This document shows positions 16,247 to 24,842 of a DNA stretch of 64,000 nucleotides, piece after piece. This DNA comes from Olsenella_K sp051878835. GTDB taxonomy: Bacteria; Actinomycetota; Coriobacteriia; Coriobacteriales; Atopobiaceae. A model generated the notes under the pieces. The model did no database searches. It saw only the letters and a list, made by a program, of their open reading frames with translations, and had not been told where the DNA came from. Within the stretch, counting starts at the first letter, position 1, and each line of letters starts with the position of its first letter. The stretch is from the NCBI GenBank assembly GCA_051878835.1, contig JBJEKW010000015.1, positions 1-64,000 on the forward strand. The letters run 5' to 3'. Made by a program: the position numbers and the translations under genes.

Positions 16247-17239
16247 TTACGCCTCGCCGCCCTCGTCGCCCTCCCGCTGGCTCTTCGCCTGCTGGCGCTC
16301 CTGCTGCTTCACGCGGTTCCACAGCTGGTCGTACTCCTGGTCGGAGCACTGATCCAGCGACGTGCCCTCCGCCTTGGCCAGCTGCTCCATGGCCGCCCAG
16401 CGGCGACGGAACTTGCGGTTGGCGAAGGCCAGGGCACCCTCGGCGTCGATTTGCTCCTTTCGCGCCACGTTCACCAGCGAGAACAGCACGTCTCCGAACT
16501 CCTCGTACGCGCGCTGCGATCCGGACGGCTCGGCCTGGAACTCGGCCACCTCCTCGTGGACCTTGTTCCACACGTCGTCGGTGGTCTGCCAGTCGAAGCC
16601 GGCCTTTGCCGCACGCTTCGAGATCTTCTGCGCCTGCATCAGCGCCGGCAGCGAGATGGGCACCGAGTCCAAAAGCCCCGGCTCCCCCCCCCCCCCCGTG
16701 GCCTCGCCCTTTGCGCTGCGCTCGGCGCGCTTGACCTGGTCCCAGATGTCCAGGACCTGCGCCGCGTTCGACGCCGTCGGCGCGTCGCCGGCACCGGGCT
16801 GCGAGCCGTCAGATTGGGCGTCATCGGTCTGCGCGTCGGCAGGTTGCGGCTCTCCGAACACGTGCGGATGGCGCCTGACCAGCTTCTGGTTCAGCTCGCG
16901 GCAGACGTCGTGGATGTCGAAGGAGCCCTCGTCATCTGCAATCTGCGCATGCAGCAGCACCTGCATCAAGACGTCGCCCAGCTCCTCGCGCAAGTGAACG
17001 TCATCGTGCGCCTGGATGGCGTCTACCGCCTCGTATGCCTCTTCGATCATGTTTTTGGCAATGCTGTCGTGCGTCTGGACCTTGTCCCAGGGGCAGCCGT
17101 CGGGCTGACGCAGACGCCAGATGGTGCGCGCCAGCTCCTCGAACTCGCGCTGGTCAGCGGGCGAGCCCGCGCGCTCCTGCGTCTGCTGGTCCACCTGCGC
17201 ACACAGCTGGTCCAGGGGATTCGTGTTTTCATCGCTCAT
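16247..17239 (-). CDS. mazG: MazG nucleoside triphosphate pyrophosphohydrolase
   Basis: Hydrolyses nucleoside triphosphates to monophosphates and pyrophosphate (all-alpha NTP-PPase), a housecleaning enzyme. The 330-residue protein has two MazG domains: the first with WRLRQPDGCPWDKVQTHDS and metal-binding EEAYEAVDAI and EELGDVLMQV; the second with KAAKAGFDW and EEVAEF..EFGDVLFSLVNVAR. AGGAGG lies 8 bases before the ATG at 17239. The linker between the domains contains a run of 14 identical bases (G on the coding strand, 16684-16697) that encodes Gly-Gly-Gly-Gly; gain or loss of one base would break the second domain. The gene is downstream of mfd, a frequent actinobacterial pairing. Confidence 0.93.
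   Translation of the reverse strand: MSDENTNPLDQLCAQVDQQTQERAGSPADQREFEELARTIWRLRQPDGCPWDKVQTHDSIAKNMIEEAYEAVDAIQAHDDVHLREELGDVLMQVLLHAQIADDEGSFDIHDVCRELNQKLVRRHPHVFGEPQPADAQTDDAQSDGSQPGAGDAPTASNAAQVLDIWDQVKRAERSAKGEATGGGGEPGLLDSVPISLPALMQAQKISKRAAKAGFDWQTTDDVWNKVHEEVAEFQAEPSGSQRAYEEFGDVLFSLVNVARKEQIDAEGALAFANRKFRRRWAAMEQLAKAEGTSLDQCSDQEYDQLWNRVKQQERQQAKSQREGDEGGEA
16684..16697 (-). repeat. 14-base mononucleotide G run inside mazG
   Basis: Fourteen consecutive C on the plus strand (G in the gene). The frame is intact at this length. Such runs are prone to slippage and also to sequencing error. Confidence 0.9.
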
Positions 17240-17342
17240 GGGAGTTACCTCCTGCCTCGAAGTTGTCAGCACAATCATACGACCGACGCCAACGGCTGGC
17301 TCCTCCTTCCGACAGCGCCCGAGCGCGACCACTCGTCACGGC

Positions 17343-17496
17343 GCGTCCAATCGAGCACCCAAATACCCGCCCCGACCGGGCCCGAGATGCAAAATGGTGC
17401 TCAAACACCCGCTAAGAAGCTCCTTACAGGGTGTTTGAGCACCTTTATGCGTTGTCGGCGTGACCCGCGCTCTCATTTGGGTGCTCGAATGGACGC
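17343..17496. repeat. nested inverted-repeat element between mfd and mazG
   Basis: A 154-base element with outer arms of 22 bases (17343-17364 and 17475-17496, one mismatch) and inner perfect arms of 15 bases (17396-17410, GGTGCTCAAACACCC, and 17429-17443). The element can fold into one long cruciform or hairpin. It could terminate mfd transcription, but its size and nesting suggest a small MITE-like element. Confidence 0.7.
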
Positions 17497-17545
17497 ATCG
17501 CCGTCGCAAGTGACGCATGCGAGAAGCGCCGCCGCACGCCCCCGG

Positions 17546-20500
17546 CTACCCCTCGTCGCTGTCGTCGTCGCCGCCAACCTCTTCCAGCACGGCGAGCGCG
17601 CACGGCAGCAGGTCCTCCTGCCCGCGGCGATACGGGTACGCCAGCTTGCGCGTCTTCGGGTAGTAGAACGCGTGGCGCGCCTTGAACTTCAGCGCCAACC
17701 TGCGCTCCACCTCGATCCCCACGAACACGATGCGCCCGTTCGTCAGCATGACGCTGGTGACGCCCAGACGCTGCGCGCGTATGCGGATGCGCGCGCGGTC
17801 GAACAGGTTGCGCGCCGCCTGCGGCATGGTGCCCCAGCGCTCCTCCAGCTCGCGCTGCAGGTCGTCCACGTCGGACAGCTCGGTGGCGCCGGCCAGCTTG
17901 CGGTATGCCAGCACGCGCTTGTCGACCTCGGGCAGGTACTCGTCGGCCAGGTAGAAGTCGGCAGGCAGGTTGATGTTCACCTCGCCGGCCGCCACCTCGG
18001 GCGCCTCGCCGCGAGCCTCGCTGACCGCCTGCCCCAGCATCTGGGTAAACAGGTCGAAGCCCACGCTGCTCAGGTTGCCGTGCTGCTCGGCCCCCACCAG
18101 GGAGCCCGCGCCGCGGATCTCCAGGTCGCGCATGGCTATACGCATGCCGCTGCCCAGGTCCTGGTACTCGTTTATGGCCGTCAGGCGGTCGGTGGCCTCC
18201 GGCGTCAGCGGGAACTCACCCGGGAACATGAAGTACGCGTACGCCTGCGTGCGACCGCGGCCCACGCGCCCCTTCAGCTGGTACAGCTGCGCCAGGCCCA
18301 TGCGCTGAGAGTCCTCGATGATCAGCGTGTTCGTGTGGGGGTTGTCGATGCCGCTCTCGATGATGGTCGTGGCCACGAGCACATCGATCTCGTGATCCTC
18401 GAACGACATCATGACCTCCTCCACCTGGGCGGGGCTCATCTGTCCGTGCGCCACGCCCACGCGCGCCTCGGGAGCCGCCTCCATCACGCGGCCCACGGCG
18501 TCGTCGATGGTGTTCACGCGGTTGCTGACGTAGTACACCTGCCCCTTGCGGGCCAGCTCGCGCCTGATGGCCTCGCTGACCACGTCGGGGTTGTACTCGC
18601 CCACGAACACCTTCACGGGCAGGCGTCCCGGCGGCGGAGTCAGAATCAGGCTCATGTCGCGCACGCCGCTCATGGCCATCTGCAGGGTGCGCGGAATGGG
18701 CGTGGCAGACAGTGTCAGCACGTCCACCTGCTCGCGCATGTTCTTCAGCTGCTCCTTGTGCTGCACGCCGAAGCGCTGCTCCTCGTCGATGATGACCAGC
18801 CCCAGGTCGTGCGGGTTCACGTCGGCGGACAGCAGGCGGTGCGTGCCTATGAGCACCTGCACCGAGCCGTCGGCAAAGCCCTCCAGGGCCTTTCGCTGCT
18901 GCGCCGGCGTCACGAAGCGCGACAGCACCTCCACGCGCACGTCGTAGGGATCAAAGCGCTTGCTGAACGTCTCGAAGTGCTGCTGCGCCAGAATGGTCGT
19001 GGGGCACAGCACCATGACCTGCTTGCCGTCCTGGCAGCACTTGAACGCCGCGCGCAGGGCCACCTCGGTCTTTCCGAAGCCAACGTCGCCGCACAGCAGC
19101 CGATCCATGGGCTTGGGACTCTCCATGTCGGCCTTGATGTCCGCGATGGCGCCCTTCTGGTCGGGCGTCAGCTCGTAGGGGAACGACGCCTCCATGTCCA
19201 GCTGCTCGGGCGTGTCCGGAGCGAACGCGTGGCCCGCCACGGCGCTGCGGCGCGTGTACAGGTCCACCAGGTCGAAGGCCAGCTTCTTTGCGCTCTTGCG
19301 CGCCTTTCCGGTGGCGCGCGACCAGTCGGCCGTGTTCAGCCTGGTCAGCCTGGGCGAGCTGCCGTCTGGTCCCACGTAGCGCGTTATGCGGTCCACCTGC
19401 TCCAGCGGCACGAACAGCTTGTCCCCGTCCGCGTACTCCAGCAAGAAGTAATCCCGCTCTCGTCCGCCCACCTCCTGGCGCACGATGTCCGAGAAGAGCG
19501 CGATGCCGTGCGTGGCGTGCACCACGTAGTCGCCCGGCTTGAAGGGGAAGGTCACGCTGGTGGGGTCCACGCGACGCGCGCGCCGATGGTGCTTCGCCAT
19601 GCGCACCGTGAGGTCCGACACGGACAGCACGCCGATGCCCGCCGTGGGCACCACGACGCCCGCCGGCACGGGAGCGTCGAAGAACGTGACCATGCCGCGC
19701 TCCAGGTCGGGCGCGTCCGCCTGAGCGGCCTCGGTCGTGACGTCGCCCGAGTTCTCCGGCGCCGTGGCCAGGCTCTCGCAGAACGGCACGCCCTCGTCGT
19801 TGAACGACAGCTCCAGCGACTCGCGCGCGCTGCGGTCCGGCACGGCGAACACCACGGCCATGCGGTCGTTTATCATGCCGCGCACGCGACCCAACAGCTT
19901 CGTGTCCGAGCCTGCTATGTTGGGCTGGCGCACGTCCAGCTTTGCCGTCACGTTGGTCCCCGCGCGCAGGATGGAGCTGAAGCTCAGGCGCTGCTGCTTG
20001 CCAAAGTCCAGCGCCTGCGGGGACGTGTAAAGCCCGTCCGGCTTCACGCGCGCCGCGTTGCAGGCGGCTGTGATCTCGTCGTAGGCGTGCATGCAGTCGT
20101 CGAACAGCGCCCTGGGCTCGCTCATGACCACCAGCGTGTCCTTGCTGATGAAGTCCACGGGGCTGCCGGTCTTTCCGTACAGCTGCGGCAGGTAGCGGTC
20201 GATGATGGCAGCCTGCGAGCGCTGCTGGATCAGCTCCAGGTCGGCGGCCACCTTCGAGGAGTCCTGCGCGGCCTTGTACAGCGCGCGAGAGGCATTCGCC
20301 ACGGTCTTGTCGGTCAGCGCCAACTCACGGCAGGGCACCACCGTGACGGACTCCAGCTCGCCGATGGTCTGACCCGTGGAGGGCACCATGCGGCGCACGC
20401 GGTCTATCTCGTCGCCAAAGAACTCTATGCGCACCGGCGCCGTTGCCTGGGCGGGGCACACGTCCACGGTGTCGCCGTGTACGTGGAACGTGCCCGGCTG

Positions 20501-21007
20501 CTCGGCCGCGCCCGGGTCGGCGTAGCCCATGCCCACCAACAGGCGCGGCATGTCCTCGAAGTCCACCTGGTCGCCCACCGCAAAGGTCGAGCTGGCATAG
20601 TAGGCCGAGCCCTTGGGCGGCACGCGGCGCAGCAGGGCGCGAGCGCTGGCCACCACCAGGCACTTCTGCCCCTCGGCCAGGCGCTCCACCGCGCGGCAGC
20701 GCGCGCCTATGACGGCGTCGTCCGCGGGCTTCTCGCTCCAGGGCCAGTCCTTGCGCTCGGGATAGCGGCACACCACGACCATTCCCAGCCAAGCAGCCAG
20801 CGAGCGTGCCATGCGGTCGGCCGCCTCCTCGCCCGGCACCACCATCAGGCAGGGCCTGGGGTCGGCCGCCCACAAAGACGCCATCATCAGCGCGCGACCG
20901 CTTTGGGCCACGGCCAGGTTCACGTCCTTGCCCTCCGCCAGGTCATGGCGGAACTCCATCAGCTCAGGAGCGCTCAGCAGCATCTTCGAAACGCGATTTA
21001 TGAACAC
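17546..21007 (-). CDS. mfd: transcription-repair coupling factor Mfd
   Basis: A DNA translocase that pushes stalled RNA polymerase off damaged DNA and recruits UvrA. The 1153-residue length is typical. Seen in order: UvrB-like domains 1-2 (about 1-350), the CarD-like RNA polymerase interaction domain (FKPGDYVVHATHGIALFSDI), superfamily 2 helicase motifs including the P-loop LCGDVGFGKTEVALRAAFK and VIIDEEQRFGV, TRG-like DQYQ region, and the C-terminal TRCF domain (EVDKRVLAYRKLA). The GTG at 21007 is chosen: AAAGAGG stands five bases before it, and the upstream open frame is not family-like. mazG follows downstream after the nested inverted repeat. Confidence 0.97.
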   Translation of the reverse strand: MFINRVSKMLLSAPELMEFRHDLAEGKDVNLAVAQSGRALMMASLWAADPRPCLMVVPGEEAADRMARSLAAWLGMVVVCRYPERKDWPWSEKPADDAVIGARCRAVERLAEGQKCLVVASARALLRRVPPKGSAYYASSTFAVGDQVDFEDMPRLLVGMGYADPGAAEQPGTFHVHGDTVDVCPAQATAPVRIEFFGDEIDRVRRMVPSTGQTIGELESVTVVPCRELALTDKTVANASRALYKAAQDSSKVAADLELIQQRSQAAIIDRYLPQLYGKTGSPVDFISKDTLVVMSEPRALFDDCMHAYDEITAACNAARVKPDGLYTSPQALDFGKQQRLSFSSILRAGTNVTAKLDVRQPNIAGSDTKLLGRVRGMINDRMAVVFAVPDRSARESLELSFNDEGVPFCESLATAPENSGDVTTEAAQADAPDLERGMVTFFDAPVPAGVVVPTAGIGVLSVSDLTVRMAKHHRRARRVDPTSVTFPFKPGDYVVHATHGIALFSDIVRQEVGGRERDYFLLEYADGDKLFVPLEQVDRITRYVGPDGSSPRLTRLNTADWSRATGKARKSAKKLAFDLVDLYTRRSAVAGHAFAPDTPEQLDMEASFPYELTPDQKGAIADIKADMESPKPMDRLLCGDVGFGKTEVALRAAFKCCQDGKQVMVLCPTTILAQQHFETFSKRFDPYDVRVEVLSRFVTPAQQRKALEGFADGSVQVLIGTHRLLSADVNPHDLGLVIIDEEQRFGVQHKEQLKNMREQVDVLTLSATPIPRTLQMAMSGVRDMSLILTPPPGRLPVKVFVGEYNPDVVSEAIRRELARKGQVYYVSNRVNTIDDAVGRVMEAAPEARVGVAHGQMSPAQVEEVMMSFEDHEIDVLVATTIIESGIDNPHTNTLIIEDSQRMGLAQLYQLKGRVGRGRTQAYAYFMFPGEFPLTPEATDRLTAINEYQDLGSGMRIAMRDLEIRGAGSLVGAEQHGNLSSVGFDLFTQMLGQAVSEARGEAPEVAAGEVNINLPADFYLADEYLPEVDKRVLAYRKLAGATELSDVDDLQRELEERWGTMPQAARNLFDRARIRIRAQRLGVTSVMLTNGRIVFVGIEVERRLALKFKARHAFYYPKTRKLAYPYRRGQEDLLPCALAVLEEVGGDDDSDEG

Positions 21008-21140
21008 AAGAACCTCTTTACTATGCGAACGGTCGCCGCGTAACGCAGCAAAGCCCACGTCGCATGACGCGGGCACTCAACATTCGAACATTCTTTCCAT
21101 TCATTGTATCTGAGCGACACCCAAACCCCGCACGCACAAC

Positions 21141-21180
21141 AAAAAAGCTTCCGCCGCCCTTACCCAGGCGACGGAAGCTT
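21141..21180 (-). terminator. terminator of the pilus operon
   Basis: The stem AAGCTTCCGCCG with near-perfect complement is followed by TTTTTT on the minus strand, 27 bases past the last pilus gene. A strong intrinsic terminator. Confidence 0.88.
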
Positions 21181-21206
21181 GTCAATCCGGTCAAGAAGAA
21201 CAGCCG

Positions 21207-21932
21207 TTACTTCGACTCGCCCTTCTTTGAGCGCAGGCGCCAACCACAGAAGATCAGGATGGCTGCCACCACGGCGACGCCAATCCACGCATACGTGAAG
21301 GTGTCGCCGGTCTTGGGCATGCCCGCGACCGACTTCTGCGTGGTCTGAGCCGCAGGAGTCGTAGGTGTGGTCGAGTTGTTCTGTGCCGGCTCCGCCGCAG
21401 GCGCGGTGTAGGTGTTCGTGAAGGCGCAGGGATAGCCGAGTCCACCGGTGACCTTCTTGCCCTCAGAGGTGACCTCATAGACATAGACCTTCGGGGTCAG
21501 TTTGCCATCGGGCTTGTCGGGGTTGGAGTTCTCGAAGTACACACCGACCTGGTAGATGCGGGTGTCGTACGCCCAGTTGGCAGCGTCGCCTGCAGTCTGC
21601 GTCACGACGTAGTGATACTCAGAGGGCTCGTCTGCAGTGACCGTGAAACCAGTATTGCCAGCGCCAGTCAGCGTCACCGTACCATCTGCAAGGGCCGCTG
21701 TGCTAGCTGCATCCTGGCCCACCGCGGTAAAGGTGAACTCGGGAGAGGTCTCGGCGGTGTCGCCAGCCAACGTTACCTGCACGGGAATGGTGGCCTCGGT
21801 CTTTTCATAGGCCAGTGCAGGGGCAGCAGTCCCCAGCAGCACGACGGAACACAGGCTCAGGGCCGCCACCAGCATGCCAAGCCCGCGAACGCACCGCCCG
21901 CGAAGTCCCTTTTGAAGTCTCTGCTTGATCAT
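21207..21932 (-). CDS. minor pilin with FctA-like domain and MPKTG sorting signal
   Basis: A 241-residue secreted wall-anchored protein. The N-terminal signal peptide (about 1-41, cleavage after ALA-like TAAPALA) is followed by one FctA-like beta-sandwich (about 45-165, ending CAFTNTY), a Pro/Thr/Gln-rich stalk, and a C-terminal sorting signal MPKTGD, hydrophobic helix and KKGESK tail. Its resemblance to streptococcal FctA-type pilins and its place as last gene of a pilin-sortase operon suggest a minor or base pilin attached to the wall, since its motif is the closest here to LPXTG. Lower GC than the flanking housekeeping genes. AAGGA lies 8-10 bases before the ATG. Confidence 0.8.
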   Translation of the reverse strand: MIKQRLQKGLRGRCVRGLGMLVAALSLCSVVLLGTAAPALAYEKTEATIPVQVTLAGDTAETSPEFTFTAVGQDAASTAALADGTVTLTGAGNTGFTVTADEPSEYHYVVTQTAGDAANWAYDTRIYQVGVYFENSNPDKPDGKLTPKVYVYEVTSEGKKVTGGLGYPCAFTNTYTAPAAEPAQNNSTTPTTPAAQTTQKSVAGMPKTGDTFTYAWIGVAVVAAILIFCGWRLRSKKGESK

Positions 21933-22034
21933 GTTTTACGTCCTTCTTCTTTCTGGCCGAAAGCTAGCCACGTTCTGGTGTCGTCCACGTGCCTGTATCT
22001 CGTCCAACTTCGTGCTTAGTTCGCGCTCTGCCAG

Positions 22035-22811
22035 CTAGACGTTCTGGCTGGCGTATCGGTTCGTCACCTTGCACAGGACGATAGTCCTGGCGTCGGTGGA
22101 GTCCGACGAGCAGGTGGAGAGCGCTATCACCTGGTCCGTCGGGGAAATCGAGCCATCTCGGTAGTGAATCGCCGAGGTCTGGACCTTCTGAATCAGCTGC
22201 GGCAATCTGCTGGCGTCCGCCGGGGTCGAGAAGAGCACCCCGTCGTAGGCGTCTGCGGTCAGTACCGCGTCGACTTCCAGGTCCAGCGTCTCGTTCGGCA
22301 GGTACAGCTTGGCAGAGCTGTTAGCGTCAAAGAAGTCCTGGTCCAGGAACTTGTCCAGGTCCCCGAACATCTTTCCGGCGTCCATGTGGTGGCCCATGAT
22401 GACTTCATAGGGCTCTGTGAAGTCCCGGCTGCATGCCGAGTCCAGGAACAGGCTGCCAGAGGGGCTGTTCGCTCCCGTAGCGTCCTTGTCCAGGTACTCG
22501 AAGTCGTCGGAACCCTGCACCACGGGGTAGTCGATGTTGGTGTTGTCCACGGTCAGCCAGGCGCACACGTCCGGATTCATGGCCAGTAGCTCCGCGAATC
22601 CGGGACCACCCGGCTTGTACTGCGAGAGGTCCGTGCCTTCCAACACGTTGTACGAATCCCACAGGGAGTAGCCTGCTAGACCCGCCATCATCACCAGCAC
22701 GATGGCGATTACCCACGTGACCACATGGTCGACCGCGCGGGCCGCCCGCTGAGAAGGTGCGAGCGACCCGTGCCGACCATAGCTGCCGAAGCTGTCAGCA
22801 ACTGAAGTCAT
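22035..22811 (-). CDS. class B sortase (pilus-type)
   Basis: A membrane transpeptidase expected to polymerise or anchor the pilins encoded around it. The 258-residue protein has a cytoplasmic N-terminus, one membrane helix (about 30-50) and the sortase domain. Class B features seen: NIDYPVVQGSDDFEYLD, catalytic His in VIMGHHM (about residue 141), catalytic Cys in IALSTCSSD (Cys234) and Arg242 in TDARTIVLCKV. It starts five bases after the backbone pilin stop, with GAGGA inside the end of that gene, so the two are coupled. Class B pilus sortases also occur in streptococcal FCT loci, where the substrates have non-LPXTG motifs, as here. Confidence 0.9.
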   Translation of the reverse strand: MTSVADSFGSYGRHGSLAPSQRAARAVDHVVTWVIAIVLVMMAGLAGYSLWDSYNVLEGTDLSQYKPGGPGFAELLAMNPDVCAWLTVDNTNIDYPVVQGSDDFEYLDKDATGANSPSGSLFLDSACSRDFTEPYEVIMGHHMDAGKMFGDLDKFLDQDFFDANSSAKLYLPNETLDLEVDAVLTADAYDGVLFSTPADASRLPQLIQKVQTSAIHYRDGSISPTDQVIALSTCSSDSTDARTIVLCKVTNRYASQNV

Positions 22812-22816
22812 CGATC

Positions 22817-23908
22817 TTAGAAGTCCTCACCGGCGTGACGACGACGGGAGATCACCAGAGCGGTGCCACCAGCAACGGCCACGACGCCCACAGCCACGAA
22901 CGGCAGGGTGTTCATCGTTATGCCGGTCTGAGAAGCGAAGCCCTTGTTGTTCACGAAGGCGACGGTGTCATTCTCGCCATCAGCGCTAATTGCGCCAGAG
23001 CCTACCGTAGTCTTCGGAGTCGTCGTGCCCTCGGCGGTGACATCGGTGGAGTCATAGCCCTTAGCGTCGGTCTCAGTCACGGTATAGCCAGCACCCTGAG
23101 GCAGGTTCTCGATCTTGAAGGTCTCGCCGCTCTTCAGAGTAAAGGCGGCATCGCTGGTGTAGGTACCAGTCGTGGTGGTGCCATTAGCAGCAGTCTTCGT
23201 GTACTTATAAGAGCCAGTCAGAGCAGCACCGTTCTTGTCCGTAAGCGCAGCCTTGAAGGTGAACTCGTCGTTGGTGTTGGCAGCGGTGCCCTTGACGGTC
23301 TTGCTAACGGTCAGATTGCCGTTAGGATCGGTGTTGTTGAAGGTAGCGCCGTCGTCCACCTTCTTGCCGGCCGCGTTATAAGCCTTCACAGAAGCAATCT
23401 GGGTAGTGTTGGTGGGGGCACCATTGGCGTCAGTGGCCCAGGTGACCTCAACCTTCACAGTGTAAGAGGTGTTGGTGTCGTAGACGATGTTCTGATTGGT
23501 TCCAGCCTGCTCGGTCAGCGTGAAGGAATAGGTACCGGGCTTGCTGAATTCGATGCCATTGAAGAGCTCTGCAAAGGTCTTCGTGGCAGTCTTGGTGGTG
23601 CCATCACCAGAGAAGTCGTTACTAGTATCGGTCTTGGAGAAAGAGACGGTCTTGTTGGTGAACGCAGCACCGTTCAAGGTCGGGGTAGCGGTGTCGTTAG
23701 AGCCGACCTTCTGCGCGCCGGTGTAGGCCAGCGTAAAGTTGAAAGTCTCGTTGGTGAACTGTGCATCAGAAGGCACAACCCAGTTCTTGGTCAGACCAGT
23801 ATCCGTGGAAGACACGGTGGTTGCCAGTGCGGTGGCAGGCACGAATGCCATGGTCCCCGCGAGGACCGCAGCAGCGGCGATACCGGTGATCTTGCTCGTA
23901 AACTTCAT
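22817..23908 (-). CDS. backbone pilin with FctA-type domains
   Basis: A 363-residue secreted protein, probably the polymerised shaft subunit. It has a signal peptide (about 1-29, VPATALA) and a first Thr/Asn-rich beta domain (about 31-190, with YSFTLTEQAG). A second FctA-like domain (about 195-320) has NLTVSKTVKG and ends VAFVNNKG, placing Lys and Asn where intramolecular isopeptide bonds form in such pilins (inference). The C-terminus has a helix and an RRRHAGEDF tail. The sorting motif is not LPXTG; the best candidate is ASQTGI. AAGGAAGGG precedes the ATG. Base composition is visibly less GC-rich than flanking genes, suggesting horizontal origin of the locus. Confidence 0.82.
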   Translation of the reverse strand: MKFTSKITGIAAAAVLAGTMAFVPATALATTVSSTDTGLTKNWVVPSDAQFTNETFNFTLAYTGAQKVGSNDTATPTLNGAAFTNKTVSFSKTDTSNDFSGDGTTKTATKTFAELFNGIEFSKPGTYSFTLTEQAGTNQNIVYDTNTSYTVKVEVTWATDANGAPTNTTQIASVKAYNAAGKKVDDGATFNNTDPNGNLTVSKTVKGTAANTNDEFTFKAALTDKNGAALTGSYKYTKTAANGTTTTGTYTSDAAFTLKSGETFKIENLPQGAGYTVTETDAKGYDSTDVTAEGTTTPKTTVGSGAISADGENDTVAFVNNKGFASQTGITMNTLPFVAVGVVAVAGGTALVISRRRHAGEDF

Positions 23909-23952
23909 GGCTAAATCCCTTCCTTTTAGAACGTCCCACTTAGCCTTGCTTG

Positions 23953-24726
23953 CTATATCTCACGAATCCTCAGCAAGGCGATTACCTTGCCCTGGATGTC
24001 GGTGAGCCCAACTGCGCCGTACTCGCGCGAGTCCGATGTGCTGTCTCGGTCGTCGTTGAGCACAAAGTACTGGCCCTCCCCCAGCGTGATTGGATAGGCA
24101 ATCGTGCTGGAGCCCTTTGAGGTGCTGCCTTGAGTGACCGACGCTTGCGCGTTCCCGTTCACCTTCAGCTGGCCGTCGTCTGTGATCTCGACCGTGTCTC
24201 CCGGCTGAGCCACCACGCGACCGAGGGCCTGCTTGCCGTCTTCCTGGTACACCACCAGGTCGTCCGACTTCAAGGAGTCGATGACCCTGCTGGTCAGCGC
24301 CAGGTCGCCGTCGCCCGCCGTGGGCCTCATGGAGTTGCCCTGGACCCTAAAGAGTCCGAACACCCACGAGAAGAGCGCCCAGATGACGAGCACCGCTACC
24401 AGGAGCTTTATGCCCGCCCTTGTGAGGGTGGTGCCGGCGTCGTAGCGGGAACGCCGGGCTTCTATTGCCCTTGCCGTAGGGGCCTCGAGCAGCTGATTCG
24501 AGAACTCAGTCAGCCATTCATCGGATCCTGCAAGGTCGGCAACACGTTGGTTGCCTGCGACTCCGGGGAGCTCCCGTCCCCCTTTGCCGCTTCCTGCCGT
24601 GCTTGCTGCAGCAGAGCCTCGTAGCGGACCTGCTGCTCGCGGTACAGCTGGCGGTACATCTGGTCGAGCCTTTGGACCACGTGCCACACCTCCCGCTCGT
24701 CCACTCCCCACAGCTGATGGCGCCAT
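23953..24726 (-). CDS. signal peptidase I-like protein (SipA-like), catalytic Lys replaced
   Basis: An S26-family protein in the pilus operon. A membrane helix (about 107-126) is followed by the signal peptidase core: the Ser box GNSMRPTAGDGD, the region equivalent to the Lys box (ALGRVVAQPGDTVEI) and YFVLNDDRDSTSDSREYG. Ser132 is present, but the Lys general base position reads Gly (ALGR instead of IKR). Pilus-linked SipA proteins of streptococci have lost catalytic residues and act as assembly chaperones; the same may hold here. The true start is uncertain: the frame is open to an ATG at 24726, deep inside the upstream gene, with a GTG at 24687, and no start codon with a good ribosome site lies between the end of that gene and the helix. 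Confidence 0.75.
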   Translation of the reverse strand: MAPSAVGSGRAGGVARGPKARPDVPPAVPRAAGPLRGSAAASTAGSGKGGRELPGVAGNQRVADLAGSDEWLTEFSNQLLEAPTARAIEARRSRYDAGTTLTRAGIKLLVAVLVIWALFSWVFGLFRVQGNSMRPTAGDGDLALTSRVIDSLKSDDLVVYQEDGKQALGRVVAQPGDTVEITDDGQLKVNGNAQASVTQGSTSKGSSTIAYPITLGEGQYFVLNDDRDSTSDSREYGAVGLTDIQGKVIALLRIREI

Positions 24727-24842
24727 GTGAGCCGGTCGAGCTTTTGGGCGATGAGCTCCAGGGTCACTTCTTCCGGGGCCTTCGGCTCCTTCGTCTCCCC
24801 GTGCCCAGTGCCGTGCCGTTTAGCGCTCCTTTCGCTCGCCAT
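24510..24842 (-). CDS. small helical pilus-operon protein, unknown function
   Basis: A 110-residue protein that I do not recognise as a named family. It is predicted cytoplasmic, with no signal peptide. The centre is strongly helical and amphipathic (EVTLELIAQKLDRLTW, WGVDEREVWHVVQRLDQMYR, LYREQQVRYEALLQQ), like a coiled coil; the W-G-V-D-x-x-E-V pattern is reminiscent of the G-Y-x-x-x-E-V entry of DivIVA/GpsB proteins, though this is weak. GAGGA stands six bases before the ATG at 24842, and the gene overlaps the end of the adhesin gene by about 20 bases. Its end overlaps the signal-peptidase-like frame. Its tight packing in the operon suggests a role in pilus assembly or placement. Confidence 0.6.
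   Translation of the reverse strand: MASERSAKRHGTGHGETKEPKAPEEVTLELIAQKLDRLTWRHQLWGVDEREVWHVVQRLDQMYRQLYREQQVRYEALLQQARQEAAKGDGSSPESQATNVLPTLQDPMNG

Noticed and set aside
17343..17496. Insertion sequence ends.
   Set aside because: No transposase is encoded between or near the arms and no clear target duplication is seen; kept only as a MITE-like possibility.
16001..21043. A 1680-codon plus-strand open frame opposite mazG and mfd.
   Set aside because: It is antisense to two clear family members, has no domain similarity and reflects codon bias in GC-rich genes.
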